Part shown: in pieces, positions 27,848 through 37,481 of the stretch
Layout of the letters: each line of letters opens with the position of its first letter
How positions within the stretch are numbered: position 1 is the stretch's first letter
NCBI RefSeq assembly: GCF_000359125.1
Contig: NZ_CAAF010000014.1
Location: 1 to 64,000 of the forward strand
Direction of reading: 5' to 3'
Origin: Mesorhizobium sp. STM 4661
Lineage (GTDB): Bacteria > Pseudomonadota > Alphaproteobacteria > Rhizobiales > Rhizobiaceae
Length of the DNA: 64,000 bases
Notes under the pieces: model-generated
Seen by the model: the letters and a program-made list of their open reading frames with translations, nothing else
Databases searched by the model: none
What the model was told of the DNA's origin: nothing
Program-made: the position numbers and the translations under genes

Positions 27848-29742
27848 TCAGCCGGCGCACCGTCCTTGGCCTCATGGCTTCGGCATTTCTGCCGGGCACT
27901 TTGCGCGCCGGCGAGCTGGAGCCGGAATTTCTTCAGCCGCGGCTGAAGGCCAGGGCGCTGCCGGCACTCGCCGAACGCCTGCCCAAGAGCCCGCGCGCGT
28001 TGAACCTCGCCGCGATGGGCCGGCAACCCGGCCAGTATGGCGGCACGCTGCGCACGATCATCGGCAGCCAGAAAGATATCCGGATGATGACGATCTACGG
28101 GTATGCTCGCCTGGTCGGCTATGACGAAAAGCTTAACTTGCAACCCGACATTCTCGAAAGTTTCGACGTAGCGGATGATCGCGTCTTCACTTTCAAGATT
28201 CGGGAAGGGCATAAATGGTCTGACGGTAGCCTGCTGACGCCGGAGGATTTTCGCTATTGCTGGGAAGATGTCTGGCTGAACGATGAGCTTTCGCAAGGCG
28301 GGCTTGCCCCGACCCTGCTGGCGGACGGCAAGCCGCCACGCTTCGAGATCGTCGATCCGTTGACGGTTCGCTATAGTTGGGATGCGCCCAATCCCGACTT
28401 CCTGCCCAGGCTCGCTGCTGCCTCGCCGCTATCGCTTGTTCTGCCGGCCGCCTATCTCAAGCAGTTCCACAAGAAATACCAGGACCCGTTTCGGCTCGCC
28501 GGCCTGATGAAGGAGAACCGGACCCCGAAATGGACGCTGCTGCATATCCGCATGTCCAGGCAGTATCGCCCGGAGAACCCGGAACTGCCGACGCTCGATC
28601 CCTGGCAGAACCGGACCAAGCCGCCGGCCGAGCAATTCGTCTTCGAGCGCAACCCGTTCTTTCATCGAATGGACGAGAACGGCCGGCAACTGCCCTATAT
28701 TGACCGGTTTGTCCTTAATGTCAGCTCGTCGGCGATCATCTCCGCCAAGACCGGTGCGGGCGAGAGCGACCTGCAAGGCATGGGAATTGATTTCAGCGAT
28801 TACGCCTTCCTGAAGGACGCGGAGAAGCGCTACCCGGTGAAGATGCATCTGTGGAAACGCACACAGGGCTCGCGGCTGGCGCTGCTGCCCAATCTGAATT
28901 GCGCCGACCAGGTGTGGCGTGGCCTTCTTCGTGACGTGCGCGTGCGCCGCGCCCTTTCGCTCGCCGTGGACAGGCGCGAGATCAACATGGCCGTGTTCTA
29001 CGGATTGGCGCAGGAAAGTGCCGATACGGTCCTGCCGGAGAGCCCGCTCTACCGGCCGGAATTCGCGAAAGCCTGGGTCGCCCATGATCCCGACCAGGCC
29101 AATGCCCTGCTTGACGAGGTCGGGCTGCAGGCACGTGACGATGACGGCCTGCGGATGCTTCCCGATGGACGTCCCGCGCAGATCATCGTGGAAACGGCCG
29201 GCGAAAGCACGCTGGAAACCGACGCCCTCGAACTCATCACCGATCACTGGCGCAAGATCGGCATCGCCCTGTTCATCCGGACTTCGCAGCGCGACATCTT
29301 CCGCAGCCGCGCGCTTGGCGGCCAGATCCTGATGTCGATGTCGTCGGGCATCGACAATGGCGTGCCGACCGCCGACATGAACCCGTACCAACTGGCCCCC
29401 ACCATCGACGACCAGCTGCAATGGCCGCTCTGGGGTGCTCACTACTTGTCTCATGGCAAGGTCGGTGAGGCGCCCGATCTTCCGCCTGTGGTCGAGTTGA
29501 TGGCCTTACTCAAGCGCTGGAACGCATCGACCGAAGCCACGGAGCGCGCCGAAATATGGACTTCGATGCTGTCGATCTACACCGATCAGGTGTTTTCGAT
29601 CGGCACCGTGAACGGAACGCATCAGCCGGTTCTGGCGTCCTCGCGGCTGCGCAACCTGCCTGACAAGGCGCTGTACGGCTACGACCCGACCGCCTATTTC
29701 GGTGTCTACATGCCGGATACATTCTGGCTTGGAGAGTCCTGA
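27844..29742 (+). CDS. Tat-exported peptide-type ABC solute-binding protein (family 5)
   Basis: 632 residues from the TTG at 27844, which overlaps the previous stop (TTGA) and is needed to include the twin-arginine signal [18 protein letters not shown]. An ATG at 27874 would destroy it. The mature part is an SBP_bac_5 protein: AMGRQPGQYGGTLRTI, then FKIREGHKWSDGSLLTPEDF, the family signature region. It binds the substrate in the periplasm and delivers it to the DppB/DppC-like permeases. Tat export suggests folding or cofactor/ligand acquisition before export. The ligand is unknown and need not be a peptide. Confidence 0.92.
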   Translation: MISRRTVLGLMASAFLPGTLRAGELEPEFLQPRLKARALPALAERLPKSPRALNLAAMGRQPGQYGGTLRTIIGSQKDIRMMTIYGYARLVGYDEKLNLQPDILESFDVADDRVFTFKIREGHKWSDGSLLTPEDFRYCWEDVWLNDELSQGGLAPTLLADGKPPRFEIVDPLTVRYSWDAPNPDFLPRLAAASPLSLVLPAAYLKQFHKKYQDPFRLAGLMKENRTPKWTLLHIRMSRQYRPENPELPTLDPWQNRTKPPAEQFVFERNPFFHRMDENGRQLPYIDRFVLNVSSSAIISAKTGAGESDLQGMGIDFSDYAFLKDAEKRYPVKMHLWKRTQGSRLALLPNLNCADQVWRGLLRDVRVRRALSLAVDRREINMAVFYGLAQESADTVLPESPLYRPEFAKAWVAHDPDQANALLDEVGLQARDDDGLRMLPDGRPAQIIVETAGESTLETDALELITDHWRKIGIALFIRTSQRDIFRSRALGGQILMSMSSGIDNGVPTADMNPYQLAPTIDDQLQWPLWGAHYLSHGKVGEAPDLPPVVELMALLKRWNASTEATERAEIWTSMLSIYTDQVFSIGTVNGTHQPVLASSRLRNLPDKALYGYDPTAYFGVYMPDTFWLGES

Positions 29743-29744
29743 GC

Positions 29745-30743
29745 GTGCTTCGATATTTTGTCTGGCGCATCACCGTGATGGTTCCAACACTGCTGGTCAT
29801 ATCGGCGCTGGTGTTCACCATCATCGAACTTCCCCCAGGCGATTATTTCGACAGCTACGTTGCCGAGCTTCGAGCTCAGGGCGAAGCGGTGGATTCCGAT
29901 CGCATCGAGATGATGCGCAAGGAGTATGGTTTCGACAAGCCGCCGATCATTCGCTACTTCTACTGGGTCGGCGGGATGCTGCAAGGCGATTTCGGCTATT
30001 CCTTCGAATATGAGCTGCCGGTTCGCGATGTCGTCGGGGACCGAATGTGGCTGACGGTGCTGGTTTCCTTCGTCACGATCATCTTCACCTGGCTCATCGC
30101 CTTTCCGATCGGCATGTACTCCGCCACGCATCAATACAGCTGGGGCGACTACGGCCTGACTTTCTTCGGCCTTCTCGGCCTCGCCATTCCGAACTTCATG
30201 CTGGCGCTGATCCTGATGTATTTCGCCAACATCTGGTTCGGCACATCCATCGGCAATCTCATGGACCAGCAATATCTCGGCGAGCCGATGAGCTGGGCCA
30301 AGGCCGAGTCGATCCTCGCCCATCTCTGGATTCCGGTCTTGATCATCGGCACCGGGGGCACGGCAAGCATGATCCGGCGGCTGCGCGCCAATCTTCTCGA
30401 CGAGCTACACAAGCAATATGTCGTGACCGCGCGCGCCAAAGGACTTCATCCGTTCAAGGCGCTGGTCAAATATCCGCTGCGCATGGCGCTCAATTTCTTC
30501 ATTTCCGACATCGGCTCTATCCTGCCGGCCATCATCTCCGGCGCCGAAATTACGGCGATCGTGCTGTCTTTGGAAACGACCGGGCCGATGCTGATCAAGG
30601 CGCTGCAAAGCCAGGACATGTATCTGGCAGGGACGTTCCTCATGTTCCTCGCCTTCCTGACGGTCATCGGTGTCCTGATTTCCGACCTGGCGCTGGCGCT
30701 GCTTGATCCACGAATTCGTTTGCAGGGCGGTAGCACCAAATGA
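29745..30743 (+). CDS. ABC transporter permease (DppB/YejB type)
   Basis: 332 residues with a GTG start two bases after the binding-protein stop. The first membrane segment is at residues 7-28 (WRITVMVPTLLVISALVFTI), followed by a long periplasmic loop and five more segments. The EAA loop is in ELHKQYVVTARAKGLHPFKALVKYPLR, the classic DppB coupling motif. It overlaps the next permease gene by four bases. With that gene it forms the channel of this importer. Confidence 0.93.
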   Translation: MLRYFVWRITVMVPTLLVISALVFTIIELPPGDYFDSYVAELRAQGEAVDSDRIEMMRKEYGFDKPPIIRYFYWVGGMLQGDFGYSFEYELPVRDVVGDRMWLTVLVSFVTIIFTWLIAFPIGMYSATHQYSWGDYGLTFFGLLGLAIPNFMLALILMYFANIWFGTSIGNLMDQQYLGEPMSWAKAESILAHLWIPVLIIGTGGTASMIRRLRANLLDELHKQYVVTARAKGLHPFKALVKYPLRMALNFFISDIGSILPAIISGAEITAIVLSLETTGPMLIKALQSQDMYLAGTFLMFLAFLTVIGVLISDLALALLDPRIRLQGGSTK

Positions 30744-31921
30744 GCACGCATTCGCCGCTGCCCGCTCCGGGTGCTCCGCTGCAGCACTACGTTTCCACCG
30801 CGCCCTTTGACCTGCAGTCAGTCGAGGCGATGACGCCGGAGCAGTCGAAGGTCTTTCAGGCGTCGCAGTTGCGGCTGATGTGGTGGAAATTCCGGAAGCA
30901 CCGGCTTGCCGTTATATCCGGCATATTCCTGGCAGCGCTTTATTTCGGAATACTGATCTGCGAGTTCCTGGCGCCCTACAGTCTGCACACCCGCAACATG
31001 GACTACATCTATTCGCCGCCGCAGCGGGTGCGCTTGTTTCACAACGGCCAGTTCGTAGGGCCGTTCGTCTATGGCCGCCAGATGACTCTGGATATGGACA
31101 CGCTCAAGCGGAACTACATCGAGAAAAAGGATGATATTCAGCGGATCCGTTTCTTCTGCAAGGGCGACAGTTACCAGTTCTGGGGCCTGATCGAAGGTAA
31201 CAGGCATTTTGTCTGCCCTGCCGAAAAGGGCCAGCTCTTTCTAGCCGGCACCGACAGGCTGGGGCGCGATGTGCTCTCGCGCATCATCTATGGCGCACGC
31301 ATTTCACTGACAATAGGCCTCGTCGGCATCAGTTTCAGCTTCCTGCTCGGCATTGTCATCGGCGGACTGGCCGGCTATCACGGCGGTGTCTTCGACCTGA
31401 TCGTTCAACGGATAATCGAAGTTCTGCAATCGATCCCCAGCATTCCGCTATGGCTGGCTCTGGCGGCGATCATGCCGATAACCTGGAGTCCGATCCTGAT
31501 CTATTTCGGCATCACCGTCATCCTCGGGCTGCTCGACTGGACCGGACTGGCGCGGGCCGTGCGTTCAAAGCTTCTAGCCTTGCGCGAGGAGGATTACGTT
31601 CTGGCCGCGCAATTGATGGGCGCCAGAAGCAGCCGCATCATCGGGCGGCATCTCATTCCCGGCTTCATGTCGCATCTGATCGCGACGGCGACGATCTCCA
31701 TACCCGGCATGATCCTGGGCGAGACGGCGCTGAGCTTCCTCGGGCTCGGCCTGAGAGCGCCGATAACCAGCTGGGGCATCTTGCTCACCGAGGCGCGCAG
31801 CGTCAGCGTCATCGCGTTCTATCCATGGCTGCTTTTGCCGATGCTCCCCGTCATTCTCGTCATCATGGCGTTCAACTTCCTCGGCGACGGCTTGCGGGAC
31901 GCCGCGGACCCCTACAAGTGA
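30740..31921 (+). CDS. ABC transporter permease (DppC/YejE type) with enlarged first periplasmic loop
   Basis: 393 residues, longer than a typical DppC (about 300). The first membrane segment (residues 55-78, HRLAVISGIFLAALYFGIL) is followed by about 110 residues of periplasmic loop holding RNMDYIYSPPQRVRLF and two cysteines (FFCKGDSYQF, HFVCPAEKG). The FLAGTDRLGRDVLSRIIYGAR entry to the core permease follows. EAA loop: REEDYVLAAQLMGARSSRII. The extended loop resembles YejE-type permeases and may contact the large binding protein; the two Cys could form a disulfide (inference). Confidence 0.92.
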   Translation: MSTHSPLPAPGAPLQHYVSTAPFDLQSVEAMTPEQSKVFQASQLRLMWWKFRKHRLAVISGIFLAALYFGILICEFLAPYSLHTRNMDYIYSPPQRVRLFHNGQFVGPFVYGRQMTLDMDTLKRNYIEKKDDIQRIRFFCKGDSYQFWGLIEGNRHFVCPAEKGQLFLAGTDRLGRDVLSRIIYGARISLTIGLVGISFSFLLGIVIGGLAGYHGGVFDLIVQRIIEVLQSIPSIPLWLALAAIMPITWSPILIYFGITVILGLLDWTGLARAVRSKLLALREEDYVLAAQLMGARSSRIIGRHLIPGFMSHLIATATISIPGMILGETALSFLGLGLRAPITSWGILLTEARSVSVIAFYPWLLLPMLPVILVIMAFNFLGDGLRDAADPYK

Positions 31922-32062
31922 GATCGCTATTCCGCCGCGCGGCCTGCCGACGACTCGTATGATGCTTGTCGGCGGCCGGTTGCGTTATTGCAAGGTTCGT
32001 CGTTCGCCTCTATATGCGGCAAGCCTCGATCGGGGCTGCTGGTTCAGGACATACAATCGCAT

Positions 32063-32542
32063 ATGAGTCGCCTCGATAATTTCATCAGCAGGATGACCGC
32101 ACAGCGCGACATTCTCAATCAAATCTGCCCCGAGGTGGCGAAGATGGAGGGGCTGGTGCTCGAGCTCGGCCTCGGCAATGGCAGGACGTTCCACCATCTG
32201 CGCGAGCGCCTGCCCGGGCGCCGGATCGTGGTGTTCGACCGCGAAGTTGGCGCACACGCCAGCTCAATTCCCGACGCTGAAAACCTCGTGCTCGGCGAAA
32301 TACGCGAGACGGCCCGCAAGTTCATTGGCATCGACGCCGCTCTTGTTCATGCCGACATCGGCACCGGCTATGACGATCGCGATGCAGTGACCTCTACCTG
32401 GCTTCCCGATCTGATTGCGCGCCTGCTTCGCGTCGGCGGCTTCGCGGTCAGTGGCACGCCGCTCGATCACCCGCTGCTGCAACGCCTCCCGCCGCCGACT
32501 TCGGAGCCCGCCGATCGTTATTTCCTCTGCAGGCGCGTGTAA
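32063..32542 (+). CDS. SAM-dependent methyltransferase-like protein (Methyltransf_17 type)
   Basis: 159 residues from the ATG at 32063; an upstream in-frame start at 31988 is less likely. LVLELGLGNGRTFHHLRERLP is motif I of class I methyltransferases, and VVFDREVGAH gives the acidic loop. The small size and AALVHADIGTGYDDRDA match a small bacterial family of predicted methyltransferases of unknown substrate. It lies 140 bases after the peptide importer operon and converges with the zinc-ribbon cyclase gene. Confidence 0.75.
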   Translation: MSRLDNFISRMTAQRDILNQICPEVAKMEGLVLELGLGNGRTFHHLRERLPGRRIVVFDREVGAHASSIPDAENLVLGEIRETARKFIGIDAALVHADIGTGYDDRDAVTSTWLPDLIARLLRVGGFAVSGTPLDHPLLQRLPPPTSEPADRYFLCRRV

Positions 32543-32599
32543 GGGGCGGAGACGGCCCAAATCTTCAGGGGCCTAAGCCTTCTCTTCAGGGCCAAGTCT

Positions 32600-34015
32600 T
32601 CAGGGGATCGTATAGACTGCTATCTCCCGCTCAATGCCGCGCAGCGAGACCTCGTGGGGCACGGGCGTCAGCGCGTTCCTGTGCAACAGATCGGCGGTGA
32701 GACTGTCGTCGATCACCGCACGAGTGGCGAAGATCGCCCGGGCGTTGGCAAGGTTCTGGACCCGCGAAGCAATGTTGACCGTCTGGCCGAAATAGTCCTG
32801 TCGCTCGTTCATGGACACGGCGATGCAGGGGCCGGCATGGACTCCGATCTTGAGCAGCAGATCCTCGCGCCCGCTTTTGTCATTGAGCGCACGCATGGCA
32901 TCGCGCATCCTGAGGGCCGCAGCAATCGCACGATCAGGCGTCGCGAAGGTCGCCATCACCGCATCACCGATCGTCTTCACCACCGCGCCTGCCTCCGCCG
33001 CGACGATCTCGTGCAGAACCTGGAAATGCTCGCGCACGAGATCGAAGGCAGAAAGGTCGCCCACCCGCTCGTAAAGCTCGGTCGATCCGCGCAGGTCGGT
33101 GAACAGGAAGGTCAGGCTGGTGATCTTCAGGCGCTGGTTGATGTCGAGCGTATCCGTGCGATAGAGATCGCGGAACGTCTGGTTGGTGAGCAGGCGCTTG
33201 GCGGTCAGGAAGGGCCGGCGTTTGCCCAGGAGATCATGCAATAGCTGGCCGGCGATGAAGACCGTCGGCAGCACGCGGGTGTCGGTCCTGTTTTCCAGCG
33301 AAATGCGCAACGGGCCGGGTTGCATCTCCAGCGTCTGGTTCTGGACATGGTCGCGGTCGAAGACCAAAGAGAGGCCTCGGCGCTCTTTTGTTGGTTCGCC
33401 CTTCCCGTCGATGAACTGCGCTGAATGAGTGACCGGCTCGAAGACGATGATGAATTCGGACGGAAGCTGTATGTGCAGAACCGCCTTTTCACCGGGCGCA
33501 AGCTCGATATCCTCCAGCGAGAACGCTTCGATCTTTTTCGCCAAATCCTCTTCCGGCAGATCGACGCCGGACGCCCAGTAGATCTGGCGGAAATATTCCA
33601 CCAACGGCAGTTCGTGTGGATTGTGGGCGGCAATCCTGCGCACGCGGGGACTGACGGTGAATGTCACCTCGACCATCTCGTCGAGGGTCGGCGAATAGCC
33701 CTCGGAGCACAGCGCGCAGGTGTATTCGTCCTTCTGCAGGGTTTTCAGCGTGGCGTTGGTGTCAAGCACGCCGCCACAGCCGGGGCACAGAACATTCCAG
33801 GAAATGTCGAAGATGCCCACCCGCGCCGCATGGAGAAAGGCGCTTATGGCGCGCTCCTCGTCGAGGCCATGCTTGCTGGCGAAGGCTGGCACATTGATGC
33901 GGCAAAGTTCGCGGTCCTCGCCCTCCGCGATGGTTCGCTTGATCGCGTCGATTGCCCGCGGATCGACATCGGTCGATTGCCGCAGAAGCGAGAACAGATC
34001 CTGAGCTTCGTTCAT
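32600..34015 (-). CDS. Adenylate cyclase with N-terminal zinc ribbon and DUF5939-like region
   Basis: 471 residues. Residues 1-70 are helical. A four-Cys zinc ribbon follows (CPGCGG at about 78 and CALCSEG at about 100), then a beta-rich DUF5939-like region to about 280. The class III cyclase domain (about 295-470) has metal Asp in FTDLRGSTEL and IGDAVMATF, the purine Lys in VVKTIGD, the partner Asp seven residues before the Asn in DYFGQTVNIASR, and the Asn/Arg pair. The Lys/Asp pair predicts ATP use and cAMP production. No membrane segment, so cytosolic. It is divergent from the membrane protein at 34191. Confidence 0.9.
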   Translation of the reverse strand: MNEAQDLFSLLRQSTDVDPRAIDAIKRTIAEGEDRELCRINVPAFASKHGLDEERAISAFLHAARVGIFDISWNVLCPGCGGVLDTNATLKTLQKDEYTCALCSEGYSPTLDEMVEVTFTVSPRVRRIAAHNPHELPLVEYFRQIYWASGVDLPEEDLAKKIEAFSLEDIELAPGEKAVLHIQLPSEFIIVFEPVTHSAQFIDGKGEPTKERRGLSLVFDRDHVQNQTLEMQPGPLRISLENRTDTRVLPTVFIAGQLLHDLLGKRRPFLTAKRLLTNQTFRDLYRTDTLDINQRLKITSLTFLFTDLRGSTELYERVGDLSAFDLVREHFQVLHEIVAAEAGAVVKTIGDAVMATFATPDRAIAAALRMRDAMRALNDKSGREDLLLKIGVHAGPCIAVSMNERQDYFGQTVNIASRVQNLANARAIFATRAVIDDSLTADLLHRNALTPVPHEVSLRGIEREIAVYTIP

Positions 34016-34190
34016 CGTGCAGGCTCCGGAAAATGCGCCCCGGGGCGTGTTGACCGGGCCGGTCTTCGGTCCGAGCGCTCCATCTTACTCCGAAACGGAC
34101 CGTGCGGCCATTCGAATGGACAAGCCCGGTGACGGTTCAATTTCCATTCGGCGGATTTTCACCGGCCGCAAGCGGCACTATGATGGGTCC

Positions 34191-35042
34191 ATGGGGCATT
34201 CATCTCTGGGACTTTCTCCCGTGCCGACACCCGACAACCCGCCATTTCCCGCGGCCCTGCGCCTTTTCTCGGTGGTGGTCATCATCGTCCTGATCGTAGG
34301 CGCCGGCCTGTTTTTCGCGCCTGCGCTGGTCAAGCCGCGCTGGCCTTGGGCCGTCACGCCGTTCAATGCCCGCTTCCTCGGCGGCTTCTACACCGCCGAA
34401 ATGGCCGTGATGGCGGCGCTGCTGGTCTGGAATCGCTGGTCGCCGGGCAGGCTCGTGCTCGTCATGGCCTTCATCTTCACCGTCATCGTGTCGGTGGCTT
34501 CGTTCATCAATCTCGGCTATTTCAACTTCGAGCGCAAAGCGCCCTGGCTGTGGTTTTTGGTCTATCTTGCTTCGGTCGCGGTATCCGGGCTGTTCCTGTG
34601 GCGGGCCAGGGCCCGTCCTTCTGCAAAAGGCGTGACCTTAAACCCCGCATGGCGCGGCTACATGCCGGCGGAATCGGCGATCCTCGGGCTCTATGGCGTC
34701 GGCCTGTTGCTGTTTCCCCTGACATTCAGCAGCTTCTGGCCATGGCCGATCGATGCCTTCCACGCTCAGGTCTACAGCGCCATCTTCCTCGCCGGCGCGG
34801 GCGGCGCATATCTCGTCTGGAGAAGCGCGCCGCGCGAGGAGCTGCTGGTGCTCGGCCTGGCGCAGTTTCTGGTTGGCCTGCTTGCCATCCTTGGCCTCGT
34901 CATCACCGACGCTGCGGTGCACCGGATCGACTGGATGGCGACCGGGACATTGTGCTGGCTCGCCCTTTTCGGCTGGATCGGCATCAGCGGCGTCTTCAAA
35001 CTCTACGCCGCCTCCCGGTATTTTAGCTCGCGATCGGCATAG
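34191..35042 (+). CDS. Polytopic membrane protein, function unknown
   Basis: 283 residues from the ATG at 34191 with eight predicted membrane segments, for example LFSVVVIIVLIVGAGLFF and LLVLGLAQFLVGLLAILGLV. No catalytic or transport motif is visible. Longer in-frame starts (34017, 34119) add a charged leader that does not look like a signal peptide. The divergent neighbour is a cyclase, but nothing in the sequence links the two. Confidence 0.75.
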   Translation: MGHSSLGLSPVPTPDNPPFPAALRLFSVVVIIVLIVGAGLFFAPALVKPRWPWAVTPFNARFLGGFYTAEMAVMAALLVWNRWSPGRLVLVMAFIFTVIVSVASFINLGYFNFERKAPWLWFLVYLASVAVSGLFLWRARARPSAKGVTLNPAWRGYMPAESAILGLYGVGLLLFPLTFSSFWPWPIDAFHAQVYSAIFLAGAGGAYLVWRSAPREELLVLGLAQFLVGLLAILGLVITDAAVHRIDWMATGTLCWLALFGWIGISGVFKLYAASRYFSSRSA

Positions 35043-35116
35043 GTTGCGGAGACGGCTGGATTTTCAGGTGACGTCCGGTGCATCGTGCCGGGCCGAATGC
35101 CTTCGCCGGGAGCGCC

Positions 35117-35641
35117 ATGACCAGCACGACCTCGCCATCCCAAGAGAAAATCCAGCCGCAGCTCCGGTCCGTCCGGCCAAGCGATGCGGAGGCGCTTTGC
35201 GCTATCTTCAACATGCCGGGCTTCCGCTCGGGCACGCTCAGGATGCCCTTCGAGATGGTGGAGCAGGTGGAGCGGCGCATCGCCAAGTCCGGCCAGGAAA
35301 CCACCTGGATCGTTGCCGAGTTGGACGGCAGGGTCGTCGGCCATGGCAGCCTGGTCGTGCAGGGTTCGCCGCGTCGTTCGCATATCGGCGAGATCAATAT
35401 CGGCCTTGACGATGCCTTTGTCGGCAAGGGCATCGGCTCTGCCATACTTGGCGCGCTGCTTGACGTGGCCGACAACTGGCGCGCCCTGAAGCGGGTCGAA
35501 TTGACCGTCTATGCCGACAACGAACCGGCCGTCCGTCTCTACACAAGCCACGGCTTCGAGGTCGAAGGCCGGCATGTGAAGGCCGGTTTTACCGACGGGC
35601 AGTACCACGATCTTCTGAGCATGGCCCGGCTGCGGTTCTGA
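35117..35641 (+). CDS. GNAT family N-acetyltransferase
   Basis: 174 residues from the ATG at 35117 with GGGAG just upstream. It transfers an acyl group from acetyl-CoA to an amine. RSVRPSDAEALCAIFN is the first GNAT helix, GHGSLVVQG the beta-4 region, DDAFVGKGIGSAILGALL the acetyl-CoA pyrophosphate loop (GKGIGSA), and DNEPAVRLYTSHGFEVEGR the conserved end. It resembles RimL/phosphinothricin-type acetyltransferases. Substrate unknown. Confidence 0.9.
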   Translation: MTSTTSPSQEKIQPQLRSVRPSDAEALCAIFNMPGFRSGTLRMPFEMVEQVERRIAKSGQETTWIVAELDGRVVGHGSLVVQGSPRRSHIGEINIGLDDAFVGKGIGSAILGALLDVADNWRALKRVELTVYADNEPAVRLYTSHGFEVEGRHVKAGFTDGQYHDLLSMARLRF

Positions 35642-35836
35642 GATCCGCTGTTTGGCCTTAACTGTTTAGCCAATCTAACAATTCGTGCCGAGTCGGCGAA
35701 TTGCTCATGGAGAACTCCGTAGGATACGGCCAATTTCGTCTCACACCATTTTGATCGAGTTGACGATCTGTGTGTGGGCCGGCCGCTAAGTCTGGTCTCC
35801 CTTGGCGTTTGCACCGCAAGCGGCTAGACGGGACCA

Positions 35837-37222
35837 ATGACCGCCGTCTTTGATCCAACCCCTACGCCTCCGGCGGAAATTCTGGCTGTGCTGTCGCTGC
35901 TCTGCCCGGAAGTCGTGCGTGACATCGAGCAGAACTGGAATGCACCGGTTTCCGATTACGCCCGCCATCTGTGGCGGCCGGTGGCAAGGCCTGCATCGGA
36001 CCCGGCGATCGCTGCCCGCTCGATCCTGCGCGAAGTCCTGCATCAGCGTCTTGGGGTGACTATGCAGCCTGAAGAGATCGGCAAGGCCCTCGAAGAATTC
36101 GAGCACAGACCGGTGATTCAGTCCGGCCTGCACTGTCTGCTTCTGATGGACCGGATCACCTTCGATGCCCTCCTGCTTGCCTGGCTCGGCGCGGTCGAAA
36201 ACGGGCTGTCGGCCTTCTTCGGTTTCATGGGAACGACGATGACCATGGAGACAATTGGCCGGGAGGGGCCGGGATGGCTCGATGTCGGCGACGACAAGGT
36301 CAACTTGTTTGGCATGGGGCGCCACAAACTGTGCCGCAAAAGCGCCTGCGTGGCCGGTCCCGTCTCCCTCAACAAGCGCGCGCTCGAAGCGGTGGGAGAT
36401 GAAACGGATGCCAGCCGCTGGCTGGGCACACTGCTTGCCAGTCAGGACAAGGTGTTTGGAACCGCCGCCGATGCGCTGACAGCCCTCAACGAGGATCTGG
36501 TCGCCGATTGGGATCGTTCCGGCATGGCCCTGCCGGTTTTCATCGATGATCGGCTCGCCGCGGCTGCCATGGCGCGGCATCTAGAATATGACGACAGCCT
36601 TCTTTCCAAGCTGCTCATCGAGCCCGCAAGGCGCCAGCGTCTCGAACGTGCCTTGCAAGAGGCCGCATCGAGCCCCTTTGGCGGATTCCTGCCCAATGCC
36701 ACGGCCTATTTCTGGGGCATCCGCGAGGAGCGCGTGCGCAAGCTCGTCCTCGAGAACGGGCACCTGATCGAGCCTGACAGGCCGCATGGTCTTTCCATCC
36801 CGTTCGAGCGGCCGCATCTCAAGCAGGCGCTGCTGGACGGCGTATTGCTGCCGAACTTGTTCCTGATGGTCCTCGTCCTTGCCATATTGCCGCGCGTGCG
36901 GATTGTGGGCGGCCTGAGGCAGATTGGCTATGTAACGCTTTTCCACTCTATCCTGCTGGCTGCGCTGGATGAAAACGCGCCGGAAGAGCGCGATCTGGCC
37001 GCGGAGCTGCAGGTTCGGGAAAATGCCTGGGGCATGCGGGTCATCGATGAAAAGATCTCGGTCCGCGAGCAGCTTGCCGGCCTGCCGGAAGGGGCGCTCT
37101 TCCCGGACCTGCTCCGGCGATACCGTTTGCGGACACTTGCCGAGACGACCGACGACCTGAAACTGGTTCGCGAAAACGCCCGATGGCGCAAGATCGGCCA
37201 GGCAGAAATCAAGGCGACCTGA
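35837..37222 (+). CDS. Hypothetical protein, 461 residues
   Basis: I do not recognise a family. The protein is mostly helical and soluble-looking, with one hydrophobic stretch near residues 336-352 (LLPNLFLMVLVLAILP). Short notable pieces are FFGFMGTTMTMETIGREG and MGRHKLCRKSACVAGP, the latter with two cysteines. Codon use is typical of the window, and the frame is fully open with an ATG start, so it is almost certainly a real gene. It stands alone, followed by a 260-base gap and then the large cyclase gene in the same direction. Confidence 0.7.
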   Translation: MTAVFDPTPTPPAEILAVLSLLCPEVVRDIEQNWNAPVSDYARHLWRPVARPASDPAIAARSILREVLHQRLGVTMQPEEIGKALEEFEHRPVIQSGLHCLLLMDRITFDALLLAWLGAVENGLSAFFGFMGTTMTMETIGREGPGWLDVGDDKVNLFGMGRHKLCRKSACVAGPVSLNKRALEAVGDETDASRWLGTLLASQDKVFGTAADALTALNEDLVADWDRSGMALPVFIDDRLAAAAMARHLEYDDSLLSKLLIEPARRQRLERALQEAASSPFGGFLPNATAYFWGIREERVRKLVLENGHLIEPDRPHGLSIPFERPHLKQALLDGVLLPNLFLMVLVLAILPRVRIVGGLRQIGYVTLFHSILLAALDENAPEERDLAAELQVRENAWGMRVIDEKISVREQLAGLPEGALFPDLLRRYRLRTLAETTDDLKLVRENARWRKIGQAEIKAT

Positions 37223-37481
37223 GCCTTACTTCAGGCCTTGGTGCGCAACCGCAAGCGGATGGCTCGCTGATATCCTCGAGCAGGGCTTTTCGACGCAAAC
37301 AAGGGCCACGCAGTCGCCCGTATCGGCAGCGCTCTGCCACACCGGACCCACGGATCGCTCGATGCCCATTTGCGCTGCCGCTTGCTGGCCGACGGCTATC
37401 GGTTCATCCTTGTGTGAATACCCCGGCCGTGAAGTGCGTAGCGAGATCACGCCGTCACGGCCCCTGGTGAGGTCTTGTTCG

